Source of the DNA: Flabesymbios commensalis
Taxonomy: Eukaryota > Annelida > Polychaeta > Terebellida > Flabelligeridae
Length of the DNA stretch: 64,000 nt
Reading direction: 5' to 3'
Assembly: GCA_964017125.1 (NCBI GenBank)
Contig: OZ024908.1
Span: forward strand, 80,413,499-80,477,498
Below the pieces are notes generated by a model, which worked only from the letters and a program-made list of their open reading frames with translations, made no database searches and was not told the origin of the DNA. The translations under genes and the position numbers were made by a program. Positions 32,566 to 44,366 of the stretch are shown piece by piece. The stretch's first letter is position 1. Every line of letters starts with the position of its first letter.

Positions 32566-34935
32566 TCAGGGTACGTAGTCCGCTAACTTTATCGTCAGGT
32601 AATCTGCCGACTTCATATATCGTCGGGTGTGACTTTATATTTCGTCAGATATCTGTCGACTTTATAGATCGTCAGGTAGTCTGTCGTCTTTATATATCGT
32701 CAGGTAGTCTGCTGCTTTATATATCGTCAGGTAATTTGCCGACTTTATATATCGTCAGGTAGTCTGTCGACTTTATATATCGTAAGGTAGTCTGTCGACT
32801 TTATATATCGTCAGGTGGTCTGTCGACTTCATATATCGTCGGGTGTGACTTTATATTTCGTCAGGTAGTCTGTCGACTTTATATATCGTCAGATAGTCTG
32901 TCGATTTTATATATCGTCAGGTAGTCTGTCGACTTTATATATCGTCAGGTAGTCTGTGACTTTATAAATCATCAGGTAATCTGCCGACTTTATATATCGC
33001 TAGGTAGTCTGCCGACTTCATATATCGTCAGGTAGTCTGTCGATTTTATATATCGTCAGGTAGTCTGTCGATTTTCTATATCGTCAGGTAATATGTCGAT
33101 TTTATATATCGACAGGTAATCTGCCGACTTCATATATCGTCAGGTAGTCTGTCGATTTTATATATCGTCAGGTAGTCTGTGACTTTACATATTGTCAGGT
33201 AATCTGTCGACTTCATGTATCGTCAGGTAATATGTAGACTTCATATATCGTCATGTAGTCTGCCGACTTTATTTATCGTCAGGTAATCTGCCGACCTCAT
33301 ATATCATCAAGTAATCTGTCGACTTTATATATCGTCAGGTAATCTGTGGACTTCATATATCGTCAGGTAGTCTGCCGACTTTATATATCGCAGGTAATAT
33401 GTCGACTTTATATATCGTCGAGTCGTCTGTCGATTTTATATATCGTCAGGTAATATGTCGACTTTATATATCGTCAGGTAATCTGCCGACTTTATATATC
33501 GTCAGGTAGTCTGCCGACTTTATATATCGTCAAGTAGTCTGTGGACTTTATATATCGTCAGGTAATCTGCCGACTTTATATATCGTCAGGTAGTCTGTGG
33601 ACTTTATATATCGTCAGGTAATATGTCGACTTTATATATCGTCAGGATGGTCTGCCGACTTTATATATCGTCAGGTAATATGTGACTTCATATATCGTCA
33701 AGTAGTCTGTCGACTTTATATATCGTTAGGTAGTCTGTCGACTTTATATATCGTCAGGTAATCTGTCGACTTTATATATCGTCAGGTAGTCTGTCGACTT
33801 TAGATATCGTCAGGTAGTCTGTGACTTTATATATCGTTAGGTAGTCTGTGGACTTTATATATCGTCAGGTAATCTGCTGACTTTATATAACGTAGGGTAA
33901 TCTGCCGATTTTATATATCGTCAGGTAGTCTGTGGGCTGTATGTATCGCCACGTAATCTGCCGACTTTATATATCGTCAGGTAATCTGCCGACTTTTTAA
34001 AGGTAGTCTGTGAATTTATTTATTGTTAGGTAGTCTGCCGACTTTGTATATCGTCAGGTAGTCTGTCGATTTTATATATCGTCAGGTAATCTGTGACTTT
34101 CTGTATTGTCAGGTAGTCTGTGACTTTTTATATCGTCAGTATAGTCTTTGAATTTATATATCGTCAGGTAATTTGTCGACTTCATATATCGTCAGGTAGT
34201 CTGCCGACTTTATATATCGTCAGGATAATCTGCCGAATTTATATATCGTCAGGATAATCTTCCGACTTTATATATCGTCAGGATAGTCTGTGACTTTATC
34301 GTCAGGATAATCTGCCGACTTCATATATCATCAGGATAGTCTGTGACTTTATATATCGTCGGGTAGTCTGCCGACTTTAGATATTGTCAGTATAGTCTGT
34401 GACTTTACATATCGTCAGGGTCACTTTGATATATCGTCAAGGTGATCTGTTGACTTTTTATGTCGTCACGGTACTCTGTAACATTATATCATCAGGGTAG
34501 CCTGCCGCGACTTTATATATCGTCAGGTAGTCTGTCGACTTTATATATCGTCAGGTAGTCTGCTGATTTTATATATCGTCAGGTAGTCTGTGACTTTATA
34601 TATCGTCAGGTAGTCTGGCGACTTTATATATCGTCAGGATAGTCTGTGACTATATATATCGTCAGGTAGTCTGCCGAATTTATATATCGTCAGGATAGTT
34701 TGTGATTTTATATATCGTCAGGGTCACATTAATATATCGTCAAGGTGATCTGCTGACTTTTTATGTCATCACGGTAGTCTGTAACATATATCGTCAGGGT
34801 AGCCTGCCGCGATTTCATATATCGTCAATGTAATCTGTCGATTTTATATATCGTCGGATAGGCTGTCGACTTCATATATCGTCAAGTAATCGGTCTATTT
34901 TGTATATCTTTAAAGTAGTCTGCTGACTTTACATT
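32566..34935. repeat. 28-bp minisatellite array
   Basis: About 85 copies near GTCGACTTTATATATCGTCA then GGTAGTCT, with GTGGACT, GCCGACT and GTAATCT variants. A composite block (GGGTCACTTTGATATATCGT to GGGTAGCCTGCCGCGA) recurs about 290 bp apart near 34418 and 34710. The array is 2.4 kb, the largest here. GTCGAC and TATATA dyads recur in every unit. Confidence 0.95.
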
Positions 34936-35449
34936 AATAACAAGTTTCAACCAAATGTGACCCTGCATGACAAAAAGGCTGGTGAGGAGCCAGATACCAA
35001 AAATGTGGTAATTATTTCATCTGAGATATATGCAGCATTTTCAATACATTTATTAATATCTTAGACATGTATCTGGATGGACATAGGCCTAGACTGTTCA
35101 ATAGCGTTGAGGCTGGCAAATATGGCATGTCATTTTCTCTTTTATTAGAAATTCTAAAGAGTAGCACAGTGAAAATTATGTTTATGTCTGTCTTCATGCA
35201 GCACAGTTGTGTAGTTTCCTCAGGGTGTTATCGAAAGGAAATCATGCATCATTAATTATATTCTATTGGGATGTGCAAATAGATGTTACTGTCACGTTTT
35301 GTGAATATAATCATAATAATTGTGCTTCAGGCTAAACCAATGTTCCAGAAAACACGGATTATAAGCAGGCCCTAATTTGTGGAGCCTCCGGCCAAGAACG
35401 TTATGATAATAGTTTTATTGACTTTGAACACAAGTATAAAAAATACGTT
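34936..35449. other. Nothing recognised
   Basis: Short overlapping frames on both strands only. Confidence 0.45.
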
Positions 35450-35880
35450 ATAGTACATTATAAGGACCGGTATTTAATAACTTCAGTGAATTTAAATATA
35501 TCCTAATATATGTTATGTAACTGTATCATAAATATAACACGTACATTTTATATTGTTTTGTTATATGTTACATGTTTTGTACACTTTTACTGAAGTAAAC
35601 AAAAATAATATGCTAATTTTGATTTGACATTATAAATAAAAATTTAAATGACATGACAATTTTTAAATCCATGAATAAAACTACAACCAATTAGAATTTA
35701 AGCTGAAATTTAAGTAAAAAAAATACAGTAGAATACATTATAAGTATATGATAACTGTAGTGAATATAAATATATCCTAATATATATATTATGTAACTGT
35801 ATCATAAATAATAATTATGTCCTTTAACAATGACAATATAATTCATGCATGTTTTGTACTCTTTTACCAAAGTAACAACA
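35450..35880. repeat. Diverged direct repeat
   Basis: About 150 bp at 35450-35600 recurs at 35728-35876: AAATATATCCTAATATAT, TATGTAACTGTATCATAAAT and CATGTTTTGTACACTTTTAC-like phrases in the same order. An old tandem duplication or two element copies. Confidence 0.75.
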
Positions 35881-36774
35881 TTTGGCTAAGGCGAAAATGA
35901 TATATACTCTTGCTCCGTCAAGAGCAGCTCTTGTTCCGTCAAAGGAATTCGTGTGGAGACTGCTGAACGTTATTGGCCTACACAGCGTCTATAGATCTAT
36001 ACGTTGACGCTGATCGCGAAGGTGTGTCAGGCACTTAAACCATAAGACATGTAACATCAGATGACCAGAGCAAAAGGAAGCCAACTGAAGCACTATCATT
36101 AGCTAAGACTGTATCAGCTAATGAGGCTGCAGATATTTAATTATATAAATGTACGCAGTGGTATTCTATTAATTTAAGCTATTCGTAGTCTATACATGTG
36201 GAAAATGATTCGCATGAGTAACGTTGATCGCGTCACCGCAACCGCCGCAACCACCAGATATGTTTGACAAAGACAACGTCCGTCGACCATATCTTATGGT
36301 GAATCAAACAGATAAGGATACAAAGTATACAAGGATACAACAATATTATTAGCCCTGGCCTATTGAAGGCATGGGGCACAAACAAAATTACAATATAACA
36401 ACTAACATTAAAAAGTTAACCATAAATCAATGAGAACAAGTCACACAGATTATTCAGGTTTAAATCAGTGTTTAAATATACATATTAGAAAAAGTGCTGC
36501 AAGGGATACTGTTTAAGAATACTAAATAAATAAATATATATACATATTAATAATTCTTTTAAATGCCAAACGAATGTAGCAGCATTCTATCAAGTTAATC
36601 AGGTTATTCATGAAAATAATGAATACAAGTGAAACATATCAATCATCAATAGGTAGGCCTAATATCAAATATATCAGCTTGCCTCTTTATGTAAGCCTAT
36701 GTCAAACTGAATATTGATGTCATCAGATCGGTCTTCTCCAACATCTCCCATTTACATCCAGGTCATAAAATTTG
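35881..36774. other. No gene recognised
   Basis: Contains AAGAGCAGCTCTTG as a short palindrome near 35922; otherwise AT-rich. Confidence 0.45.
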
Positions 36775-37023
36775 TTAACCCTTAAAGCGCTGACACATTT
36801 TTGTATAAACCATGGAGGTCAAAGGATTTTTTCAATTTGAAATCATCATAAATGTCTTAGTTAACTCTTTCTGCTTCGGTCGAGCACCTATGTTATCGGT
36901 ATACGGCCATTATAAATGTTTTTAATTATTTCAGTGCGGGGATCGACTTTAGACGTCAGAACCTGACGTCTATGAACGTCAGGTTCTAACGTCTAAAGAC
37001 GGTCCCCGCGCTAAAAGGGTTAA
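36775..37023 (+). mobile_element. TTAA family B element, complete reference copy
   Basis: TTAACCCTTAAAGCGCTGAC at the left and CGCGCTAAAAGGGTTAA at the right. The body runs ATAAACCATGGAGGTCAAAG, AATCATCATAAATGTCTTAG, ACGGCCATTATAAATG. The hairpin at 36945-37005 pairs GATCGACTTTAGACGTCAGA with its near complement. 249 bp with both TTAA. Ends match families A and C, so one piggyBac-type transposase could have moved all three (inference). Confidence 0.9.
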
Positions 37024-38120
37024 TTATTACACACGCGTGCTTATCTTGTAGAGCTTTGTATGCCTAATACACTTTGTCTACTAAGGCCTACACATGCTAA
37101 CAAATAGTTGGCCTTATACAGATGTCATATTTCATCCTAATTTGATTGTATTGTGTTTGTGTTGTTAAAACCAATAAATCATAACACCGCCAGAGTGGAT
37201 ATTTGTGTGTTTGTGGATAATAAGCTTCGATACATTATCAATAGGCCTACACTATTCGCGGTTTTTGCGGTTTAGCCACTTGTGCAGCTGTGAAACTGCA
37301 AAAGGAATATGGTCTTATAATTTGTTTTCACATAGCTGGACTATTCAGGGGCCGGAATCAACCTGTTTATCAGGTAACTGCCGCTGCTTTACTGAAATAT
37401 GGCCAGAAATGTAGGCCTGCATGACCTATGTGCGATTTTGGTCTGATTTTGATAAATCGAGTGCATTATTTTCGCCCACTGTGTAGCTATATCAAAATAT
37501 TTAATATCAATAGAAAGCTACTGACACATGTATGCTTTCACATGTATGTAAAATATGTTGTCCGATCATTGACAAATGAATAATAGAGCTTTAACTTGGT
37601 ATGTTAACCATTAATTTAACCAATTTTTTACACTTTTTAGTAAATATTCAAATACTTTCTCTTAACTGATTTTAGTATATATTAAATGTTTAGTTTTGAT
37701 TCAAATATGCTGTAGAACTATTGCTGAATTAAAATAAACCCATTTGGAATAAAAAATAATGAGCTATTTGAAGATATTACACACTTTTTTGGCTTGACGT
37801 AAAATTTGGGCACTTTTCTTCCGGCTCTAGAAAATTGACCTTGTTTTACATTTTTGCCCAATGAGTACTCAAATTTAAAATCAGATGAAAGTCACTATCA
37901 ATGGTTTTAACAGGGATACATAATATTTTATTTCTGTTAAGTACGAAATGTACAACAACGCGCTGATTTTGTATTTTATCCCTCTATTTGAACAATTGTT
38001 TTTGAAAACAAGTTTTTTTTAGTGAATATCAGCAGGACATCTTGCTCATGTTAACTTTATATGGTATAAATGTTTGTTATTACTTCTACATTTTCTGAAG
38101 CCATTTTTCAACAGTTATTT
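37024..38120. other. AT-rich DNA, nothing recognised
   Basis: No gene or element supported. Confidence 0.5.
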
Positions 38121-38124
38121 TGGA

Positions 38125-38390
38125 CACCGAAGAAGTGATCACAGCTACTTTAAAAGTTATCTCAGCCACTACAAACGTGACCTTGGCCACAGAAGAAGTA
38201 ATCACAGCCACCTTAAAAATTATCTAAGCCACTACAAAGTGATCTGGGCCACTGAAGAAGTGATTACAGCCACTTTAAAAATTATCTAAACCACTACAAA
38301 AGTGATCTTGACCACTTCAGAAGTGATTACAACCACTTTAAAGTTATCACAGCCAATACAAAAGTGATCTTAGCCGCTGAAGAAGATTTG
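38125..38390. repeat. 63-bp tandem repeat built of 21-bp subunits
   Basis: Four copies of a 63-bp unit. Each unit holds three related 21-mers: AGTGATTACAGCCACTTTAA, ATTATCTAAGCCACTACAAA and AGTGATCTTGGCCACTGAAG. In-frame TAA stops argue against coding even though both periods are multiples of three. Confidence 0.9.
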
Positions 38391-38737
38391 GTGACAATAT
38401 ACAATAGAAGCTACGTCTAAAACAATCTGTGCGACAAACTATGATAGCATTTAAAATACAGTGAGCTGAGTGCAACAAATTTAAATCATAGATATTAATA
38501 TCGTACATGTCATGTAGACATTTCCAAATGAAGACAATGTCTTCACACTGACTCGCGACGCATTGTTAAAGGGAAATATTCAGTTGTAATAATCGGTCTT
38601 TGTGATCTACATCACTTATGTAACATAAATCTTGTCATTGGTCTTGGAATATTTTCTAGGGATTTTACGGGTGGTAGCGCTCCATAATTTGATAATGGCG
38701 TACACTAATCTAATAGAGGTCGTACTGGTGAACAATA
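38391..38737. other. Nothing recognised
   Basis: AT-rich, no supported gene. Confidence 0.45.
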
Positions 38738-38739
38738 TA

Positions 38740-38889
38740 CTGTAGATCTGGTAATATTCGCGAGGTTTTAATTTTCACGAAAATTATTATTATGATAACG
38801 CTAGTAATCGCGAATTCTAGACTTTGTGAAAAGTCCCAAAATCAATAATTCGCAAAAATTTAAACAGCCGAAAATTACCAGATCTACAG
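38740..38889. mobile_element. 150-bp miniature element with TA target
   Basis: CTGTAGATCTGGTAATATTC and its complement (one mismatch) form the ends, flanked by TA on both sides (38738-38739, 38890-38891). Fits Tc1/mariner-type miniature elements. Internal TTCGCGAGGTTTTAATTTTC and AATCGCGAATTC are partly inverted too. Confidence 0.82.
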
Positions 38890-39043
38890 TATTAGATATT
38901 TGGTCTGAGTAGAAGAATGCCATCCTAATGTATCGTTTGATTAAACCGCTCATGTGTGTATTCCAGGAAAGTGAATTAGCAATAGTATCTTCTATGTCGC
39001 ACATCTTGTCTACTCTCTTCTGGGGCAGGCTACTCTATTCACA

Positions 39044-39148
39044 CCCAGCAAACACCTTAAACCACTGTTGGGTCAATGTTGGGCCGACGTCGTAGACGGC
39101 GGGCCAACATTGAACCAACATTGGTTCGATGTCTCGTGTTTTCTGGGT
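39044..39148. mobile_element. Family D palindromic element, complete
   Basis: CCCAGCAAACACCTTAAACC left; CTCGTGTTTTCTGGGT right; centre GGGCCGACGTCGTAGACGGC, with arms CCACTGTTGGGTCAATGTTG and complement. Confidence 0.87.
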
Positions 39149-39590
39149 GGTAAAGTTAAATACAATGGGGTTCATAGATCTTTTAAACGATATTATACAG
39201 CATTTTAAAATAATTAAACTCCTATCCCCATTTTTGAGGCCATCCGAAAATGGTGAGTATTCGTAGGCCTAGGTGTAAACACTAGCAATTGAAAAATAAT
39301 AGGCAATGACATAATGTTATCGTCTCCGCCCTGAGTGAAGCTGTGATGAATGCTTCTACACCGACACAAAATTGAGATCCATTGAAACACAGCGATATCA
39401 GCAAATATGTTCCATTTTACGAAGTGCTGATTCTTAGTTTTGCCCCGACTGACCACAGGCGCGGATCTAGCCCCCTTTTCTCCAAATTGATCTTTAAAAA
39501 GTGCACTAAATTGGCCCAGGCCTATCATGTGTATCAATCGGTTTCCTTGCACATAGGTTACTGACACCTGATCGTTTCAGCCATGCCCCT
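39149..39590. other. No gene recognised; hAT-like trace
   Basis: AGGCGCGGATCTAGCCCCC near 39458 resembles the right side of a hAT-type terminus. The frames overlapping it are not credible. Confidence 0.4.
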
Positions 39591-39875
39591 CAACCCTTAA
39601 ATCGCTGACAATTTTTGTGAAAATCGTGGAAACTAAAGCTTTTTTCGATTTGAAATCATCATTAATGTCTTATTCAGGTCTTTCTGATTAATTTGAATAC
39701 CCGTGTTATGGGTCTACGCCAATTAGAAATATTTTTACTTTTACAGTGCGGGGATCGACATTAGTCGTCAAAATGTGACGTCTGTAGACGTCAGATCGAC
39801 TTTAGACTTCAGAATCTGACGTATGTAGACGTCAGATTCTGACGACTAAAGTCTATCCCCGCGCTGTAAGGGTTA
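39591..39875 (+). mobile_element. TTAA family B element with expanded hairpin
   Basis: CAACCCTTAAATCGCTGAC at the left and CGCGCTGTAAGGGTTAA at the right. The arm module GTCAGATCGACTTTAGACTT/ATCGACATTAGTCGTCAAAA appears twice before the final arm, as at 14600. Confidence 0.8.
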
Positions 39876-39919
39876 AATGTAGAAAGGGGAATGCATCAAG
39901 TCACAATGACTGAGAAGCA

Positions 39920-40197
39920 GCAGCTGGCCATGTCGCTGACCGCCTGTCACGCCCGAGCTCGCGGGTTAGTCAGTTCCGCTCTGGTAGTCAGGATCAAAGA
40001 AACAAAATGTTTCTTCTCCACTCACTCGTAAATATTCGGTATTGTGGGGAACCTCCGTGACCGAGTAGTAACGTGCTCGACCTCAGACAGCTATGGCTCA
40101 AATTGGGAATAACGTGTCTGGAGAACAGTGTCATCTTATTGATCTCACCATCTTCAACAGGTTATCCTGGTTCAGTTTAGATTGTAGCTGAGAATTT
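39920..40197 (+). mobile_element. SINE family E, diverged
   Basis: GATCAAAGAAACAAAATGTT, ATATTCGGTATTGTGGGGAA, GTGACCGAGTAGTAACGTGC and AACAGGTTATCCTGGTTCAG follow family order. The head is altered and the 3' tail is lost at the border with the next element. Confidence 0.75.
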
Positions 40198-40205
40198 TCC
40201 AAATA

Positions 40206-41272
40206 CAGTAAAACCTGTACATACCGGAATGCCTTGGGGATAAAGTTTTACTCTGGTTTAGACAGGTTCCGGTTTAGAAAGGGTTTTTGCTTTTGAAAAG
40301 GAACAAACAACGATAACCTATACATGAGGGTTATTATTCAGGATGTGTTGTCGGTAGGTTTACAAATGATAGGTGATGCATGTATGCTAATAAATTGATA
40401 TAATGAAAGACGGGGCATATTTGTTAATAGTGGCATCAGCCCGTTTAAATATCAAAGCAAAAGGAGGAGCTGTGTTTTCGATACGGAGGTAATCATATTG
40501 CAGCAGATTTATTTTGTAACTATTTTATTTTAAATGACGACAACACTCGTTTGTTTGGTAACGTTTATATATTTATGGAATGTGTGACGCTGGATTAAAC
40601 GTTCCGATACTGAATAAATAGGCCCAATGCCTTATCTAAGAATCTAAAATAATATTGCAACAATCCAGAGATTAAAGAATAAATCAAATGTTTGTTATAT
40701 TTCATCTACCGGTAGTTATTTATTTATTGAGTCATTAAGTATCACAAACACAATATTTTTTTCGAAAAACACAGTCTAATTTTCCTGAGAATTATTTATG
40801 TTTAATGTACTAATATATGTTTATGACTTGCTGCGAGCTCTCAATATTCTATTAGTCAATGGTTCTGTTACAAGATTTTATTAAGTAATTATTTTATTAA
40901 TCCATTATGTTGCTAAAACATCTCACCAAGCTCAATTGACAATTTCTCTAACACGCAAAGGGTGTGACCAACACAAACTTCGCACCCTTCTCCATTGCAT
41001 AACAAGCAGGATGCCGCCCCCTGTTTAACCCTTATTGCACCACATGCGAATTTTAGAAATTTCTGAAAAAAAAATCGATTCCAGTTTGGACAGATGAAAT
41101 ACAATACAATTTATATGCATTTGGGGGAAATAATGAGTCCGGTATTCGAAGTGGACATGTTCCGGTTTGGAGAGGGTTGAGTATTGTTTTGAGTGTAATT
41201 AATTCGGGACCAAATAATTATTACGGTATAGACAGGATTCCGGTTTGTACAGGGTCCGGTATGTACAGGTTG
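40206..41272 (+). mobile_element. 1.07-kb pogo-like non-autonomous element
   Basis: Starts after TA with CAGTAAAACCTGTACATACC and ends, in complement, ATACAACCTGTACATACCGG. Repeated subterminal CCGGTTTAGA, CAGGTTCCGG and ACAGGATTCCGG motifs (AACCGGAA in reverse) line both ends. CAGT ends and TA target suggest pogo/Tigger. No transposase frame. A second copy lies inverted at 49697. Confidence 0.8.
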
Positions 41273-41716
41273 TATATATATGAACTGGCGCCAATGTATC
41301 AAGAACATAATGCAAGTCTGTGGATGGAAATATGACAATTTGTAGAAGAATGACAGAAACAACTGTAAAAATTGTCACTTCTGTTTCCGTCACTTCTACA
41401 ACAAAACCCAAGTAACAGAAGTAAATTGAACTTCTATTGTACCTGTATTAACTCCTAGTACCTCTTCCATTTGTACTTTCAGTAGTTATAAAGACTCATC
41501 CAAACGCCTTCTGAATATACAAATATGCTAAGCATTTCTAGGCTAATGGTAGATTAGTCTTTAAAATATTGTGACTTTAACACAATACCTTTATTTGTGT
41601 GGATATATGAGCATGTGTAGGAATATGAGAATGCATAGTTAATTAATAGGGTAATATGAACACTATCATAAAAATAGGTAATATTTTAACAATGATATCT
41701 ATGAGTAGTGTGCTAA
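41273..41716. other. Nothing recognised
   Basis: An imperfect inverted repeat around GACAGAAACAACTGTAAAAA (about 41330-41400) is seen; no gene. Confidence 0.4.
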
Positions 41717-42149
41717 GGCCACTATGTTTTTTTTCTCTGGTTTAGATGAGCGCGCGCATTAGATTTAGGCCGCGCATTACCAAAAAATAAACATGTGTTT
41801 TTTTTTCTGCCCAGCGCGCGCATTGAATTGTTGCCGATTTTCAAAAAAAAAAACATTCAATTTTGGTAGATAAACAAAAAATTACGAAAAAAAACAAGTT
41901 CATTTCAGGAAATAAAAAACTTTTTTCCAGCTACGTTTTTTTTGCTTTTTTTTCGTCGCCCTCAATAAATTTATTTAAAATAGGTCAATTTTTTTTATTT
42001 CGTCGCCCTCATTAACTTTTCCAGAAATTTGTCCAATGTTTTTTTTAAATGTAAAATGTTTTTTTTTTCCTAAATGTTTTTTTTTACCGCCATCCCTCAT
42101 TAGATGTTGGATTTTTTCTGATCTAAGACAGAAAAATAAAAACCAGTGG
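41717..42149. repeat. T-rich element with GCGCGC and CGTCGCCCTCA motifs
   Basis: GAGCGCGCGCATTAGATT and CAGCGCGCGCATTGAATT recur, as does CGTCGCCCTCA (41955, 42001). The outer ends (CCACTATGTTTTTTTTCTC and, in complement, CCACTGGTTTTTATTTTTCT) are weakly inverted, so an old miniature element is likely. Confidence 0.45.
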
Positions 42150-42654
42150 TGAAGGTGAAGGTGACATTCTTGGACATTGATATGACCTGAATGTTATCAA
42201 ACGACTCGGATAATGCTTTTCTTTAAGTAATTGGTTGGTTTCCCCTTATTTCGAGCACCATGCTCATACTAGATTTGCAACATACATAATGCTCATATTA
42301 CCGCAGGAAAAGGGGGTGATAACCAGAGTTGGGATCATTTTTTTCAATTCCAAATCCATTGGTTTTCAAATAATTGTCACCTACAATTCCAATAATTGGC
42401 AATTTTAAAATCCTTTCTTCTCAAAAATTTGTCGTTTATCATGTTCATAGTAAAATATCATCAACATATTGTCATAATTACAGGACAACGGTATAAAAAT
42501 CATAACACGCGACCAACATATAAAATAAAATAAATCATACTTCATGTGTCCTGTTGGCATAATTAAAAGTATTAAATTCAGTTCAATTATTATTCAAGGA
42601 CAGTCTGTCGGTGTGATTAATGCTGAACACGGCATGCAATAACCACAGCTAAAT
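42150..42654. other. Nothing recognised
   Basis: AT-rich, no supported gene. Confidence 0.45.
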
Positions 42655-42895
42655 TGAATAATTTAAATTTTCACCCACTTGAAATTGTGTCTCGCTACCG
42701 CGACCCACAACTTCAAGTGGGTGAAAATTGCTCATATTTTTGGGGACCAAACATTGCAAATCTCTTTGTTTAAACATGCACTTACTTCATTCCCAATAAC
42801 AGTGATTTAAACGGATTAAACGGATTAAAATCAACTAACATCACAGTTGGGTTTTGACCTATTTATTTTTATACCACCCTAAGGGTCAAGGGTAC
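42655..42895. mobile_element. TTAA family A subtype 2
   Basis: Perfect hairpin 42669-42728 except one pair: TTTTCACCCACTTGAAATTG, TCTCGCTACCGCGA loop, complement. Body GGGACCAAACATTGCAAATC and CAATAACAGTGATTTAAACG matches 13560 and 43800. TTAA ends eroded. Confidence 0.75.
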
Positions 42896-42984
42896 CCTAC
42901 TTCTATGACCTCTGGTGACCTTGTCCACGCATAGAAAATCTGCAGATCACCTGAAAGTAACGTGGTACATAATAAGGTTAAAAA

Positions 42985-43260
42985 AAAATTGTCTACAAAA
43001 TTACCCAGGGGGGGGGGGGGGGTTTCGACTTTCAGCCCATGGTCTATTCTGTGAAACGCAGTGACGTCACTCGGTGAGAACAAGGCTATATAACATCCCC
43101 TCTCCCATACTCCATTTTGTGAAACGCAGTGACGTCACTCGGTGAAAACAAGATTATATAAGAACCCCCCCCCCCCCCACTTCATTGTATTAGCCAGCTC
43201 GGTGAAAACAAAGGAGGTCGAGGTCATTGAGTTTCACATAATAATAGTAGGCCTACCTTA
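42985..43260. repeat. Tandem GTGACGTCACTCGGTGA repeat with poly-G/C tracts
   Basis: A unit of about 82 bp, TGTGAAACGCAGTGACGTCA then CTCGGTGAGAACAAGGCTAT, is repeated; a third shortened copy follows. G15-like and C15-like runs flank the units. Each unit carries a perfect TGACGTCA. A diverged copy lies at 48296. Confidence 0.8.
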
Positions 43261-43312
43261 GTCATGTTAGTAGTCCTATCCAATCCCTGCTATCGGGTGT
43301 TGACGTGTTTTT

Positions 43313-43390
43313 AAAGTGGACATGGGACACGTGTGTTGCATAGTATTGCCACCTAGCGAACCTCATAAGTCCAGTCACAATAAATTTATA
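43313..43390. repeat. Dispersed repeat, copy 1
   Basis: CACGTGTGTTGCATAGTATT, GCCACCTAGCGAACCTCATA and CAGTCACAATAAATTTATAT recur at 44843-44925 in the same order and orientation. Confidence 0.75.
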
Positions 43391-43799
43391 TTATAGTCTG
43401 GATCATTAGATATAATTAAAACCACTGTTTACCTCATAATAACAAAATGCGATATCATTATTCACAACAAAATAACGGGTTTGGCAGGCAATAGACTTTA
43501 CTACGTGAACACGTAACCAAATGTTACGTAACGATAAAGATAACATAACATGTATGCATAACACACTATACATGACTACATATGCAATCTGAAATTGCCG
43601 AAGGCAGCCAAATGATTTAAAGAAAATAAACTTCTTAAAATGAAACCTTAAATGTAAACATAGTACAATTATTTTGAAAAGTTTGAAAGATTAACAATTG
43701 TTCAAAGCAATTTAAGAAAAATAATAATGAAAAGGGGGGAGGTGGGTGGGTGTATTTCAGGAGATGTATACCCCGCTCTGTTGTACAGACACAAACTGG
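43391..43799. other. Nothing recognised
   Basis: AT-rich, no supported gene. Confidence 0.45.
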
Positions 43800-43938
43800 T
43801 CAAGTAATGATAAGCAAAATGACTCATATTTGTTTAATTTGAGACCACACATTTACAAATGTTGATGTCTAAGCACTTATGTTGTTAACAGTGATTTAAA
43901 CGGCTAATAAAACGGCTGATACAGTCGTGCTAGCGGCC
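43800..43938. mobile_element. TTAA family A subtype 2, body only
   Basis: GAGACCACACATTTACAAAT and AACAGTGATTTAAACGGCTA match 42655 and 13560; the hairpin is missing. It abuts the next family B copy. Confidence 0.55.
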
Positions 43939-44194
43939 TAACCCTTGCAGCGCGGGTATAGACTTTAGTCGTCAGAATCTGACGTCTGTAGACGTCAAAT
44001 TCTGACGACTAATGTCGATCCCCGCACTGTAAGAGTAAATATACTTATAATGGCCGTAAACCCATAACATATGTATTCAAATGAATCAGAAAGAACTGAC
44101 CCTGCTAACTCAGACATTTATGATGATTTCAGATTGAAGAGACCCTCTGGTTTCCATGGCTTGCACACAAATATTTCAGCGCTTTAAGGGTTAA
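43939..44194 (-). mobile_element. TTAA family B element, complete
   Basis: TAACCCTTGCAGCGCGGGTA left, CAGCGCTTTAAGGGTTAA right, hairpin 43963-44025 with CGTCAGAATCTGACGTC. An 11-bp extra segment interrupts the AAAGAACTGAC/CTCAGACATT part. Confidence 0.85.
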
Positions 44195-44232
44195 GGGCTA
44201 AACTGTGTGGTCCGCATGAGATGACGAGACAA

Positions 44233-44350
44233 ATGGAATGACATGGATGGGGTCATATTTGTGTACATGTAGGCTAAACTGGGCCAGGAGAACCTCCTAA
44301 GGATGTTGGGATGAGTGAGATGGCACTGCCAAATTCATAACACAGAATTG
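44233..44350 (-). mobile_element. SINE family E, 3' part
   Basis: GGGCCAGGAGAACCTCCTAA, GTGTACATGTAGGCTAAACT and ACACAGAATTGAGATGACGA, in reverse sense; ends at the family D copy. Confidence 0.75.
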
Positions 44351-44366
44351 AGATGACGAGCCACCT

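Noticed and set aside
35450-35880. LTR-like direct repeats of about 150 bp
   Set aside because: Only about 130 bp lies between them, with no TG..CA ends, primer site or coding region; better explained as a local duplication.
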